64,000 nucleotides of DNA from Schizochytrium sp. TIO01 (GCA_004764695.1 SMSO01000031.1:3457048-3521047); one strand, 5' to 3'; positions 29,867 to 41,251 are shown, counted from the stretch's first letter. Numbers and translations are program-made. The notes: generated by a model not told the origin, from the sequence alone.

Positions 29867-30118
29867 ATGAGATTTGTGCGTATTGACATCATTGAAGAGT
29901 GCTCGCACGGCAAAGCACGCGATTTCACGCGAAGCCACGCTCCGCCCATGCGTCATTTAAGCTCCAAATCCTTTCGCAGCATTTTTTCACTTAAAGTTCC
30001 CGTAACGCCCGACAAGATGCCCGAGGATGGCATTATTACCATGAAGCCCGGTCCGCCCTACCTTCTAAGATGGTCCTGCGAGGAGTGTCATATTTGTTGT
30101 GTTGATGTAATAGAATAA
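29867..30118 (+). other. Isolated 83-codon frame, possible gene relic
   Basis: An ATG-started frame with balanced amino acids, including KVPVTPDKMPEDGIITMKPG and a Cys-rich end (CEECHICC). No family is recognised and no flanking exon is evident. It could be a decayed gene or chance. Confidence 0.2.
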
Positions 30119-31256
30119 GGTCAAAGCTAAACCCTTGAGAGTTATATCATTTGGCATAATAGAGGGAAGGAAGCCCTGCGTCATATGTTTGCAGACTATC
30201 AACAAGGTCCTTTTCGCTTACAACTCTGCATGAGCACCACTATAGAGGGCTCATCGAAATGGGTCTATCAGTTTCGTTATTCTGTAAGTCCTTGCTATGA
30301 CAAGCATTCTTTATCTCAAGATTCGTCTTGTTGTACATGTCAGCTTTCTCAATCTGAAGAAGAAGCAAAGATCGTCAATCTCTGCTGACGTTGTTGTTCG
30401 TAGCTCACTCACTCACTCGCTGTTGCGACCTGGGATTACGCATCAGCTGTCGGAATGCAACAATAAATTGAATGAAAGAAGCTGTGTTTCTGATGTCATC
30501 TACGCAACTACTACAAGAGAAATGAAGTGCCTGTCCTTCTTTCATGATTCTATAAAAAGTAAGAGGTAAGTCTTAAGCCCATATTCATTATTTTTGGGTC
30601 GCATTCAAGCATTCCTAATACCTTTCTATATTCCTGTGTAAAAGAAATAAAATTAAAATTAAAAAAATTAAAGAAAGCAAAAATAAAAACTTGTCTCTGG
30701 TCCTTCTTAGTGTTCATAACCCTTCTTCAAAAACAGCAAACAACTATTAAATCGACATAGTGTTCTGTGGCTGTGAGCTTTCCGGCCTCCGTTCCCACGG
30801 CGCTCTCCCTCTCCCTTGCTGGCAGGAGGTGTTTTATTGCCACTTTAAAGCGGCGCTGGTCAAGAAAACCAAACATAGACGCCCAATGCTTTGTCTTTGT
30901 CCACCTCGCTTCTTCGGCCATTGATCGTGGTTTTCAAGATCAGCGTAGACAACAAAGAGAAGAGAGAAGAAAACGATTGAGCTTCTGCGGTCACAAATCA
31001 CCTCTTCGATTGCTTGCTTGCTTACTTACTTGCGTTCTCTCTTTCTTTAGTTCAAAGTCCAACGGAGCGGACTAAAGTCCCATCTACCGTAAACGATTAA
31101 CGCTTGAAACTAAAACGCCTTTCAGTACGGCCAGTGATTTCTAAAAACTTTATTCTTCAATTTAAAATCTCTTATGTTAGTTACATTAAAATATGCAAAT
31201 TGAAGAACCAAAACATGTAAAATAAGCGAGTTGAGAAAAAATAAAATTAAAAAAAA

Positions 31257-31274
31257 ATATATATATATATATAT
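31257..31274. repeat. AT dinucleotide tract
   Basis: A pure AT repeat directly following an A run. Confidence 0.9.
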
Positions 31275-31446
31275 GTAGTATTATTTAAAATAGGCCCAGA
31301 TGAAGTGTTTTATTTTCTCTGCCGTTTAAACACATTTTCCCATGTGCAAAAACACGTACTACTTCCCGGCACCTACTGTTTAGATACTTTATGTTTTAAA
31401 GCTAGCGAGCCAAGGAAGCAAGAATCGAAACTTCGCTTCGCTCGTT

Positions 31447-31470
31447 CAATCGATCGATCGATCAATCAAT
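31447..31470. repeat. ATCG to ATCA microsatellite
   Basis: Copies of ATCG pass into ATCA copies, one base substitution changing the unit. Confidence 0.8.
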
Positions 31471-31604
31471 AGAACAATTGACGCACTCTCTTCAACGCGT
31501 CTTGTTCTTTGCTTATTTTCTTCTTTTTGGACTCTGGCGCATCCAAAACCTTCAAAAGACCCACAAGAACCGGTTATTTTCTCCTTCCCGCTGCTTCTTC
31601 AATC

Positions 31605-31688
31605 AATGAATGAATGAATGAATGAATGAATGAATCAATTAATGAATATATGAATGAATGAATGAATGAATGAATGAATGAATGAATG

Positions 31689-31735
<47 letters not shown>
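31605..31735. repeat. Composite AATG/AATC microsatellite
   Basis: A tetranucleotide array about 130 bases long. The left part is AATG with one short interruption (about 31635-31650); the right part, from about 31690, is pure AATC with about eleven copies. The switch between units is abrupt. This is the longest simple repeat in the window. Confidence 0.95.
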
Positions 31736-32278
31736 GCCTTCGGAAAAGACCGTGAGAACGTGAAAAACCGTTCTTCCCATCATCCCTGCTTAGAAAGTAG
31801 ACCCCTTCTAGGTACCCACCTATCAGAATCACTAAGACTCACATTAATCCCCCGCGTTACCTTTAGGGGATGCTATCGTTTGCGGTATTCGTCGCGAGGA
31901 TAGGAGTGGATTGAAGATCCTAATATCTTTCTTCAATCTTTGTCCAATCCTTGGATATCTGTCTCTGTTTCGATCTGGTCCTGGAGAAGAAGCTCCGGCG
32001 CTCAGGCGAAGGCGGTGAAGTCGCGCTGCCCAAGCTCCTTTCAGCTGCCTCTGGTCGGCCTCGAGGGCGATTAGCCGCCGATCTGAGGAGGATCCTGAGC
32101 AGGCAAGTTCGGGGTTCTTCTGCGAGGTCTCTTATAGATAGGAAAGAGAATGTGGGTAGGTAGGCATATTAGGCAGGTATAGACGGGTAGGGTGTACCTA
32201 CGCACGGCATAGGAGCTCATGATGGAATTGTATCTGTCTTTGCTTCTTTTTCTTTTTGCATATTTTTTGCAGGGTCGC

Positions 32279-32302
32279 ACTAACTAACTAACTAACTAAC
32301 TA
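32279..32302. repeat. ACTA microsatellite
   Basis: Six copies, uninterrupted. Confidence 0.9.
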
Positions 32303-32967
32303 TCATACGCATAGGTTTCGGGTTGAAATCTTTTCAGCCAAAAGAATCGATCACCGATTGTGATTGATTGGGGCGTCTACGCGCGGGTATAGAGAGGTAA
32401 TCGAGCACTTTGAGCCCACATCTTTATCTTTCTTCTTCTTCATCATCATCTTCTCCTTCTTCAAGATCTTGTGATGAGTGTTCCACCAAAAATACCGATG
32501 TTTGCTCAACTCATTTCTCTCTTCCTGCTTAATTTAAAGTAGTAGTTTAATTTTCCTTAGAAAGTGAGAAGAGGCATTTTTTTCATCTCCACTTGAAAGA
32601 GATCTTCTTTTAATTTTACTAAATCAAAGAAACAAATTATAGCCTGTGAACGCCTCATTCGCTCATTCGATGGAGGGAAGGAAAGAGGACGAAGCTGCTC
32701 GCGCGTTCCTCCGATGCAGCCTCGGCAGGTGAAGAACAGCGCTTAACGCGGCCTCTCTGCACCGAAGAAACGCTCGAAAGGGCCTTAATCACCATTGTAG
32801 GCGAGCTTCTTCGAAGCCGGCAACCTCTACTACCCCGAAATACACGCACAACTTGCGTTAGTAAAGGCCTTTGTTTTTATATTTAGGGACCATGTAAAAG
32901 ATCGTTTTCGAAGTTGATAGTGTAGATAGTTACAAAACCAGTTTTTCTTTTATCACATCGAAACCAC

Positions 32968-32969
32968 AA

Positions 32970-33008
<39 letters not shown>

Positions 33009-33009
33009 A
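32968..33009. repeat. AATA microsatellite
   Basis: About ten and a half pure copies. Confidence 0.95.
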
Positions 33010-33454
33010 CGAAACGAAAATAAATGCACGAAAATACACCTACTTACCACGATTCACAGGTGCGCTCTTAATTCCGCGGTTTTCCTACTGTAGACTTTCA
33101 GTTTGTTCCACTTGCGCCCCATTTTGTTCTACAGTAGAGGGCGGCCTATAAGTCCTTTCCTGCAGCCTCGGCGCTGATGCGCTTCGCGCCGAGGCTCGCG
33201 AGGTCCCGAGCGCGGGCGAAGGCTGCTTGCTGCCAAGCCGCGCCAGGCCGCCTGTCAGGCCTGCTCCAAGCGGCCTCGCGCGGCCTCCGAGCGATCCGCC
33301 TGAGCCGACCCCGCCAATCAGAGGCACAGCGGCAACGCAGCCGTGGAGGAGGTGACCTTTGTCGTTCTTGGTTCTTGTCGAAGTCGATTTGCAGAGGAAC
33401 AAACGCATATTAGCGCAATGATCACTTGTTCTCCTCGCTCTTTCCTGCATATAT

Positions 33455-33535
33455 AATAAATAAATAAATAAATTAATAAACAAATATATGTCATACATAC
33501 ATACATTAATTTATTAATTAATTTATTAATTTATT
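33455..33535. repeat. AATA/ATAC/ATTA mixed simple repeat
   Basis: Short AATA, CATA and TTAATTTA tracts follow one another in a low-complexity AT block. Confidence 0.8.
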
Positions 33536-35189
33536 AGTATATGCGGGCTTCCTCTTGATTTAAAAAAGACGAGAATTAGGACCAGAAATCAGGAGATAAG
33601 CGCTTTTGAGCGCCCTTTTACCTCCCAGAACTTGGAGGGCGTGCCAGATTCATGGCCTTGTGCAGGTTTTCGAGCAGATGCATCTATTGATTGAGAAATA
33701 TCGCGGGTTTGTCCGAAGAGGAATCGCCGTTCGAAGCCGTTTAAGGAGCGAGTGAGCGAGCGAGTACATGTTCATTTTCTTCGCTTTATTTACTATTATG
33801 CTGTTTCTATTTTCTTTTAATTAATAAAAAGTCAATTAAAGTTAAATTGTAATATTAAAAAAATAGAATAAAAAAAGAGCTCAAGTAAAAGCTGCTCTGC
33901 TGTTTTCTTCGAATCCACGTAGAATAAGAAAAACTAAAATGGAAAGGGCAATATGAATAGAAGGCTCAGTCAGCGCACGTGCGCTGAGCTGCTTTTGCAT
34001 TTGCAAAGCCTTCGGCGATTTTTTGGAGTGTACAGAGGAACGAGGATTTGCTGTGATTCTAAGTGGGTCCCTTTCTTTTTCCAAATCGATCGAGCAAGAA
34101 GAAAAAGCACAAGAAAGGAAGGAAGGAAGGAGCCTTTCAACCTCTGCTTTGGAATAAAGAAAGCCCGCCGGTAGAAAAGGGGGAAGGCGAAGGATGAGGG
34201 TGTGCATCGTGGACCTAAGAACCAGCCATGCAATAAGTCGTAAGCTTCTTCGTTCCTGACTCCTTCGTAGGAGCCTTACTCAACGGCGCTTCTGTCGTGG
34301 TGATCCGAGTTTCCCTCTCGCGCAAAGGTCACGATTTCGTGGCACACTCGTTTCCATTAAATCAAGAAAGGCGCCATCGCTTCTTTCTAAAAACATCATC
34401 GTTTGGTGCTGTTTGCGGATCTCAGTTCTGCTCTGCTCTGCTTCTACTTCCGGCTTACCGGACACTTAATCTACCTAGCTTGCTCCTTAAAGTAAGGAGA
34501 AGCGTTTCTTTCTTCATTCGTTTTGTTTTTTATTATTAAAGTTTAGTATTTAAATGCAAAAAACTAAAAAAGAACAAGTGTAATAATAAATAGAATGATA
34601 ACAATAAAATACTGCTATTATTTTATTATATTATATTATTTTCACTAAAATTTAACACCATGGGATGAGTTAGCGATCCCGGAATGGGGATTCGCAGACG
34701 CTTTGAGGTTCACCTGAAATGCATACACTATGGATAAGGATGCGCTTCCTCGCGTTTGGCTTGACTTCTGTTGGGATGTGCTTTCCTAGCGGATCTTCTT
34801 TCATATCGCGCAATCAAAGTAGACGCAAACAATCAAATCTGACTGACTGGTCCCGCCAGAACCCAGGCAAAAAACCCAAGTTAACAGCCAACCACAACCG
34901 CGCTCTCCAAAACGAGTGCCCCAAATCAACCCACGAACTTGGCGAGGCAGCTTGCTTCAAGGCATGCGCTTGCATTCGCCCTCGTCTCCATCAGCGTGCC
35001 ACGGACCGGCGTTCCCAAAACCCAAGAGAACTCGTGCGATCGATCTTCTCCACATTGACCGTAACATCTACAATCCAACTTTGGAGCTCACAGTTCGCTC
35101 TCCTCCAAATCAATCATTCAATAAATGAATGACTAAATGAATAAATGCGTGTGCGCCATAATTTAATTAAAGCCAAAGTGAGCGTGCAT

Positions 35190-35600
35190 TAGAGAAGAAG
35201 GGGAATCCGCGACCCTGGATCTTGCCGCCGACGATTCCGAGGCCATTCCCAACGACCTTCCACCCCCGTGCTTCGCAGGCAACCACCCATACGAAGCTTC
35301 TTTCGCCAGCCCCAGGCCGATATCCGCAGCGTCCACGAGGCCGTTGCGCATCATCATCCCAGAGCACAATCTCAGAACGAGCTCTCCGCTAAGATCTCTC
35401 TCGCACCGCGACCAGAACACGGCCTCGGGGACAGACTTCTTGTGTCCCAAAGCCTTCTCGCAAGTGCGTCATTCCGGCACCCTTCTAGTTGGAGCTCGCT
35501 TCATGTTTCTGGGTCCCACCGGTTCACGGGCGGTGCGCGTGCTTAAGTGGGGACGGCTGTGTCCCATTATCTGGCACCGCGAGGGCTGCTGAGTAAGTTT
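35190..35600. other. GC-rich islet without recognisable gene
   Basis: About 0.4 kb clearly richer in GC than its surroundings and open on both strands for 65-95 codons. None of the six readings gives a familiar protein. It could be a gene relic or a non-coding RNA locus. Confidence 0.35.
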
Positions 35601-36064
35601 GTATGAGGCGGATAAGTGCGGCGAGACACAGGCTTGCTGTGCTGTGAGGGACGATGGCTATGGTTAAGGATAGGAGGCGTGTAGGACCCAGCGCTGGCGC
35701 CTGTGAGGAGGAGGAGGAGGAGGGTCCAGTACAGTCGCGAGGGGCTAAGCAGAGCTTAGGGTGTGCTAAGAGGAGCGTGCATACATACCATATATGATGT
35801 GATGGGTACTTACGCTTACTTAGCTACTCAGCTTTAGGACTCCTCTGTGTACTTTATGTTCTTTATGTTTGGCGTCGCGCTTTGAGCGATGGAAAGCCCA
35901 CCAAGCGAAGAAAGGGCTGCAGAAAGGGCGTTATTTGCTGCGCTGTTTGGGACTCTGAGGAGGCGTGGACTCGAAGGAGGAGCTTTTGCTCAGATCTCTT
36001 CGGTAGTAGCTTCGGCATCGTCGTGGCCCTTCTGTTTCTCCTGTGGTGGTCTCTCCGCAACCAA

Positions 36065-36122
<58 letters not shown>
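36065..36122. repeat. CTAT microsatellite
   Basis: About fourteen pure copies; the same unit occurs at 10234-10257. Confidence 0.95.
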
Positions 36123-36797
36123 GTCTCTATCGCCACGGATGACGAGTCCTTTCAACACCAGCAAACACAAAACGTGGTGAGTTTGCGGTAGCTGGTGCTT
36201 ATGAAGTGCTACGCACCATGAACCTCTCTTTCTTTCTTCTTTTCTTCTTCTACTTTTAATGAAGTTATAAAGATGGAAAGAATAACTTTTGTCTTTTTTT
36301 AAAGTTGACATGTATAGAGTAGTTAGGTTTATAGAACAAGCAAACCAACAATCTGACTGACAACCATCATTTGCTTCATTGTATGTATATATTGATTATT
36401 TGTGGTATTTTTTTTTTCAAAGATTGTCTTCTAAAAGCTACATAGGTACATACATACATATTAGAAAATGATGCTTCAATTGTCTGCCTCATTTCGAGGT
36501 GAGAGTCGAAAGAAGAAGGATTCGCAAAGTTTACTTGCTTTCAAAGGAGGGAAACCCATCCATCTCAAGGTTGAGCTTACTTGCTGACTAGTTTGCTTGC
36601 TAGCTGTAATATTAAACACGCCCTGGGCCTGAATCTGCTGTTTCCGGGCATCGAATGTCGAGTACGAGCGTAAGAGCGTGCAGCTTCGCAAGTCTCAAAT
36701 GCCCTTTGGTTTTCGCAAACTTGGTTTGTTTATCGTTTCCTGCTTTCTTTCTTTCTCACTCTCGAGGTTTGCTTAGCTCTCAGTGTGGGAAAAAAGA

Positions 36798-36850
36798 AAA
36801 CGAAAGAAAACAAAAGAGAAAAAACAAAAGAGAAAAAACAAAAGAGAAAG
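36798..36850. repeat. 14-base minisatellite
   Basis: About three and a half copies of AAAACAAAAGAGAA, purine-only except for one C per unit. Confidence 0.8.
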
Positions 36851-36879
36851 GACCCGCGCCCTTCCTTTCTTTATTCCTG

Positions 36880-36898
36880 CTCTCTCTCTCTCTCTCTC
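36880..36898. repeat. CT dinucleotide tract
   Basis: Nine pure CT copies. Confidence 0.9.
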
Positions 36899-37090
36899 AT
36901 AACAGCATCACTTTACTTCTCCGTAAAGAGAGCAAGAAGCTCTTCAAATCGACCATTCGCATCATCACAGCCGACGTGAGGTGGCCCGCTATAGTATGAT
37001 GCACACTGATGGAGGCCTTTCCGAAGAGAGAGCTCGCGACTTTTCCGCCTTTGCTTGAGTTTCCGATTGATTAATTCCTGAGTTTTCGAT

Positions 37091-37158
37091 CATCGATCGA
37101 TCGATTCATTCATTCATTCATTCATTCATTCATTCATTCATTCATTCATTCATTCATT
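37091..37158. repeat. Composite ATCG/ATTC microsatellite
   Basis: Three ATCG copies switch directly into about thirteen ATTC copies. This is the complement family of the AATG arrays. Confidence 0.95.
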
Positions 37159-37515
37159 TCTTTCACGCCTCTTTTTCTTTCTTTTTGTTTGTTTGTTTGC
37201 TTTTGGGCGAAGGAGAAGGGGAATTCTCGCTCCATCCAGCTCCGCCCGAGTAGTCTCCGGCGTGCGCATTGATTCCGTCCGCCATTCCCGACGGCGGCGC
37301 AGGCCACCCATCCCTCCCATCCACGGCGCCGAGGAGCTCCGCCTTGCTCTCTGCCCTCCAGTCTGCTCCGTCTCGTCTCTGTTCTGGCGGCCACGATCGA
37401 TCGACGAGTGAGTGACTGATTCATTGATTCATCGACTCATTGATTGAATAACCATTGAGTGATTGATCGAATAATCATTGATGAGTGACTGAGCTTTCAC
37501 CTTCTGAAGAAGAAG

Positions 37516-37537
37516 GAATGAATGAATGAATGAATGA
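37516..37537. repeat. AATG microsatellite
   Basis: Five copies. Confidence 0.9.
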
Positions 37538-37901
37538 GTTGAAGTTTGAATTTGTTTTAAATTTTGAATTGCTGGAGTGTTGACGCAAAGGTGTGAGAGA
37601 AAGAGAGAGAGAGAGAAAGAGTAGAACAGGAGACAAGGAGAACAGAGAACAGGAAGGGCGAAAAGAACAGCGAAGCGACGGTCCCTCGAGGTGATCCGAG
37701 GTCGAAGAAACCGAGGCTGGCAGCGGTTGAGGCGGACAGGGAGGCGATAAGGCAGCGGGGCAAGGGGGAAAGGCGGCTTTGGGTGCGCCCGTGGCCGTCT
37801 AAGGACCTGAGAGCGCACTTAGAGAGCAGCGCTTGCCAAAGAGGGAGGCGAAGCGTCAGCGTCAGCGTCGGCGGGAATTCAAATTCTTCGAGGCGAAGCG
37901 C

Positions 37902-37952
37902 TTCGTTCTTTCGTTCTTTCGTTCTTTCGTTCTTTCGTTCTCTCGTTCGCTC
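37902..37952. repeat. TTCGTTCT octanucleotide repeat
   Basis: About five copies of an 8-base unit, with the last copies diverged. Confidence 0.85.
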
Positions 37953-38016
37953 ACTGGCGTTCCTTTTAAAATTAAATTTTAGTTGTAGTTTTTTATTTTT
38001 ACGTGAAAATGACTGT

Positions 38017-38060
38017 ACTAACTAACTAACTAAATAACTAACTAACTAACTAACTAACTA
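38017..38060. repeat. ACTA microsatellite with one interruption
   Basis: About eleven copies, one carrying AAATAACT. The same unit occurs at 32279-32302. Confidence 0.9.
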
Positions 38061-38137
38061 GATGAATAAGCATTTGTTTAACTTTGAAGGAAATGTAATG
38101 GGAATGATTTGATGAGTTTAGTTCTATAGCGGGGAAT

Positions 38138-38206
38138 TTGCCTTTGCCTTTGCCTTTGGGTTTGGGTTTGCCTTTGGTTTGGGTTTGATTTGGGTTTGAT
38201 TTGGCT
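38138..38206. repeat. TTTGCC/TTTGGG hexanucleotide repeat
   Basis: A run of 6-base units alternating TTTGCC, TTTGGG and TTTGAT. TTTGGG copies look like a variant of the TTAGGG telomere unit, but no TTAGGG copy is present. Confidence 0.75.
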
Positions 38207-38314
38207 TGAATGGCTTTGATTCGGATGCTTGTGTGTTTGCTTTGAAGCTTGGAAGAGGAGAACTTGTGGCAATTTATAGATGGACTCGCCCATCAGTCCG
38301 GCAAGAGACGCATT

Positions 38315-38356
38315 CTTTTTTTTTTTTTTTTTATTCATTCATTCATTCATTCATCC
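38315..38356. repeat. Poly-T followed by ATTC microsatellite
   Basis: An 18-base T run passes into about six ATTC copies. Confidence 0.9.
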
Positions 38357-38430
38357 AGAAGGTTATAAAAATGTTTATTTACATAGTGAGATAGGTAGGT
38401 ACCTCCCTTGCTTGACAAAGATGAGATTCT

Positions 38431-38465
38431 GAGAAAAAAGAAAAAAGAAAAAAGAAAAAAAAAAG
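38431..38465. repeat. GAAAAAA tract
   Basis: Purine-only 7-base units ending in an A run. Confidence 0.85.
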
Positions 38466-39215
38466 AATGGACCGATGGATTGAGTGAAGAAGAGGGATAA
38501 AAGAGAGGACGATAAGAATGGTGGTATTTATGGCATGTTGATTATATGTATATGTAAATATGTTTAATTTTATTGTTTAAAATTATTGTTTCGAAGTTGT
38601 AAAGTTTAATAAGAAATAGGAGGGAATAAAAGGTGTAGCCGAGAGGAAGAAAAGAAAAACAAGTAGTTTGAACATTCAAAAGAGAAAGAAGGGAAGAAAC
38701 AAAGACTCGCGACAAATTAGCAATCAAAACCCGAGTTCTGCGCCTCGAGCGAGGCAGCCTCGCGCAGCGGTGAGTGATGGTGGAGCGGTGCTTTGGTGCA
38801 AGCAGCGAGGAGCGGGCGAAGGAGCTTCAATGGTGGGAGGATAACAATGCAGGCAGCTCGTCCTGGCACGGTGTACGGAGCTGCCGATGAAGATGTCCTG
38901 CGTTATACTGAGTGTTGATGTTGATGACTCAAATGGTTGAATGTATGGATGAACGATATGGAGGACTTCAGAAGTACGTAAGCGAGCGGAGAATAAAGCA
39001 ATGCGCTGCCAGTACAGTCGAGATGACGCGTGAGAGTGTGCGTAAACACCAGCGAGGGGACATTATACCTAGTGGTGGCAACAGCACATTTTAGGCGTAC
39101 TCGTACGCTACTTTGGATGGAAACATGAAGAGCACGTTGGGTGGCTTGCCATAGTTTTTCCAATTGTTTGTCTTCTTATGCCTTATTAAAGTGCTTTTAC
39201 GCGCTTTCTTTGCTC

Positions 39216-39262
39216 GTCTTCTTCTTCTTCTTCTTCTTCTTCTTTTTCTTCTTTTTCCTTCT
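39216..39262. repeat. CTT-rich pyrimidine tract
   Basis: About nine CTT copies followed by T-rich interruptions, about 0.4 kb upstream of the glucose-6-phosphate dehydrogenase ATG. Confidence 0.9.
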
Positions 39263-39573
39263 TTGGTTTCTACTTTGCGTGTTTTCTTTGGTTGTCAGTG
39301 GAGTGGTTGGGAGTGAATGGCGAGAGACTCTGTTGAACCGGGGATAGAACAGAATTGGATTTGGCAATGCAAAGGAGGACAATGGCAACTAACGAGGTTG
39401 TTGGTGAATGAATGACTGGCCCCTCACACATACGCACACACGCTTGGACTGGTTATCGTGGGCATTAATAAATTTAACAGGATTATTAAAGACAACAGGA
39501 GTCTTGCCGACTTCGCTTGCTAGCTAGTTCTTGCTTGCTTGCTTGCTTTCTCGCTCGCATAAAGACACACCAG

Positions 39574-39588
39574 CTGCCTGCGAGGCAG
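39574..39588 (+). promoter_or_regulatory. Hairpin just upstream of the G6PD start
   Basis: CTGCCT and AGGCAG form a perfect 6-bp stem with a GCG loop 65 bases before the ATG at 39653. It probably lies in the 5' untranslated region. Function is unknown. Confidence 0.4.
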
Positions 39589-39652
39589 GAAACCCAAACG
39601 ATATTGAGATTTAATTCACATATTTGACGGAAGTCCCACCTGTTTAGACAAA

Positions 39653-41251
39653 ATGCTCAAAAGCTTTATCTCCGAGGAGGAGTACCATGTGGCAGACTTT
39701 CTTGACCTGAAGCAGGAGCCATGGCTCGAGGAAAAGCTCTCTGTGGTCGTTTTCGGCGCATCTGGTGATCTTGCCAAGAAAAAGACTTACCCTTCAATCT
39801 TTGATTTGCACCGCGTTGGTGCATTGCCCCGTGAGACCATCGTCATGGGCTACGCTCGGTCCAAGATGAGTGACGAGGACTTTCGCCAGCGCATCCGCGA
39901 CTACCTTAAGGATCGTGGCACCGAGGAGGATGTTGAGCGCTTCTTGGACATCTGTATCTACCGTAACGGACAGTACGACGGCGTGGAGGAGTTCCAAGCG
40001 ATCTCAGATGAGCTTCGTGAACTTCACGAATGTGAAAAGGAGGACGTCGAGAACCGCATGTTCTACCTTGCCATTCCTCCTGCTCAGTTCCTCAACTCCG
40101 TACAAACCACTCGTGAGGCTGGCATGGCTAAAAATGGCTGGACCCGCGTCGTTGTGGAGAAGCCCTTTGGTCATGACACCGAGTCCGCCAAGAAACTCGG
40201 CATTGACATGGCCGAGTTCTTTGATGAGTCTCACCTCTACCGCATCGACCACTACCTTGGCAAGGAGATGGTTCAGAACCTTGTCACCCTTCGCTTCGGC
40301 AACGCCTTCCTCGAACCTCTATTTAATCGTGACCACATTGCATCCGTAATCATCTCTTTCAAGGAGCCCTTCGGCACAGAAGGTCGCGGTGGCTACTTTG
40401 ACTCCAACGGAATTATCCGTGACGTCATGCAGAACCACCTCATGCAACTTCTCAGTATTATCGCAATGGAGCCCCCCGTCAAGGTTGCAGGACACACCAA
40501 CGACGGCACTGATTACTCTCGCTACGTTCGCGACGAAAAGGTCAAGGTCCTTTCTGCCATCGCGCCCTGGAGGCTCGAAGATGTTGTCCTTGGCCAATAT
40601 GTTTCCAACGGTACCGACCCCGGTTACCTCGACGACGACACCGTGCCTCCTGACTCAAACATCCCCACTTACGCAGCTGTACGTATGTTCATTGATAACA
40701 AACGCTGGGATGGCGTGCCCTTCATCATGAAGGCAGGAAAGGCTCTCGATGAGAAGAAATGCGAGGTCCGTATCCAGTTTAAAGATCCTGCAGGAGCTGC
40801 TGCCATGTTTGGCCAGAGCGAGATCCCTCGCAACGAACTCGTGCTTGTTCTTCAGCCCCAGGAGAGCATCTACATGAAGCTTAACGTGAAGAAGCCCGGT
40901 CTCGCCACAAGCATTCTTCAGAGCGAGCTTGACCTAAACTACCACGACCGCTACGACAAGCACGCCATTCCTGAGGCCTACACTCGCCTCTTGCTTGATG
41001 TCCTTCGTGGAAAGCAGGCCACCTTTGTGCGCGATGATGAACTTGTCGCAGCATGGGAGATTGTCACCCCTCTGCTTGAGGCTATCGAGAGCGGTGGAGT
41101 CAAGCCCATCCCGTACACTTACGGTTCGCGTGGACCTGCTGAGGCCGATGAGCTCGTGCGCGAATCTGGATACCGTCGCAACGCCAAGTACGCTGATCAT
41201 TACAATGACTGGAAGACCAAAAAATCGAAGCAGCATGGCAAGAGTAAGTAA
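39653..41251 (+). CDS. G6PD: Glucose-6-phosphate 1-dehydrogenase
   Basis: A 532-residue enzyme of normal family length. It oxidises glucose 6-phosphate to 6-phosphogluconolactone, the first NADPH-making step of the oxidative pentose phosphate pathway, in the cytosol. The Rossmann motif GASGDLAKKKTYPSIFDL starts at residue 35. The active-site signature RIDHYLGKE covers 197-205, with the catalytic His region and substrate-binding Lys204. WEGVPF-type WDGVPFIMKAGKAL and NELVLVLQP follow. There is no obvious transit peptide; the first 30 residues are acidic. Codons prefer C at third positions, as in RRS1 and the SAM carrier, indicating high expression. The supply of NADPH would serve lipid synthesis. 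It is the first gene after the 11-kb gene-poor region. Confidence 0.97.
   Translation: MLKSFISEEEYHVADFLDLKQEPWLEEKLSVVVFGASGDLAKKKTYPSIFDLHRVGALPRETIVMGYARSKMSDEDFRQRIRDYLKDRGTEEDVERFLDICIYRNGQYDGVEEFQAISDELRELHECEKEDVENRMFYLAIPPAQFLNSVQTTREAGMAKNGWTRVVVEKPFGHDTESAKKLGIDMAEFFDESHLYRIDHYLGKEMVQNLVTLRFGNAFLEPLFNRDHIASVIISFKEPFGTEGRGGYFDSNGIIRDVMQNHLMQLLSIIAMEPPVKVAGHTNDGTDYSRYVRDEKVKVLSAIAPWRLEDVVLGQYVSNGTDPGYLDDDTVPPDSNIPTYAAVRMFIDNKRWDGVPFIMKAGKALDEKKCEVRIQFKDPAGAAAMFGQSEIPRNELVLVLQPQESIYMKLNVKKPGLATSILQSELDLNYHDRYDKHAIPEAYTRLLLDVLRGKQATFVRDDELVAAWEIVTPLLEAIESGGVKPIPYTYGSRGPAEADELVRESGYRRNAKYADHYNDWKTKKSKQHGKSK

Larger units (their letters stand above)
28431..39652. other. 11-kb gene-poor, microsatellite-rich region
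   Basis: No open frame here encodes a recognisable protein, and most of the longest frames read through simple repeats. Very AT-rich patches (about 29390-29430, 31140-31300, 33780-33880, 34500-34660, 38520-38650) alternate with GC-rich islets (about 31990-32120, 33090-33350, 35190-35600, 37200-37420, 37660-37900, 38740-38870). More than fifteen tetranucleotide or related tandem tracts lie inside, far denser than elsewhere in the window. No transposase, reverse transcriptase or terminal repeat is seen. It may be a centromere-like or other structural element, or a graveyard of decayed genes. Confidence 0.7.

Noticed and set aside
34719-35592. Frames of 65-137 codons on both strands in and before a GC-rich islet.
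   Set aside because: No reading gives a conserved motif, frames overlap on opposite strands, and composition alone explains their length.
36065-36122. CTAT repeats read as an open frame encoding LSIY repeats.
   Set aside because: The frame is a by-product of the microsatellite; no flanking conserved protein exists.
38280-38310. A CTGATG...GAGTC pattern on the minus strand that suggested a hammerhead ribozyme core.
   Set aside because: The GAAA box and flanking stems are missing.
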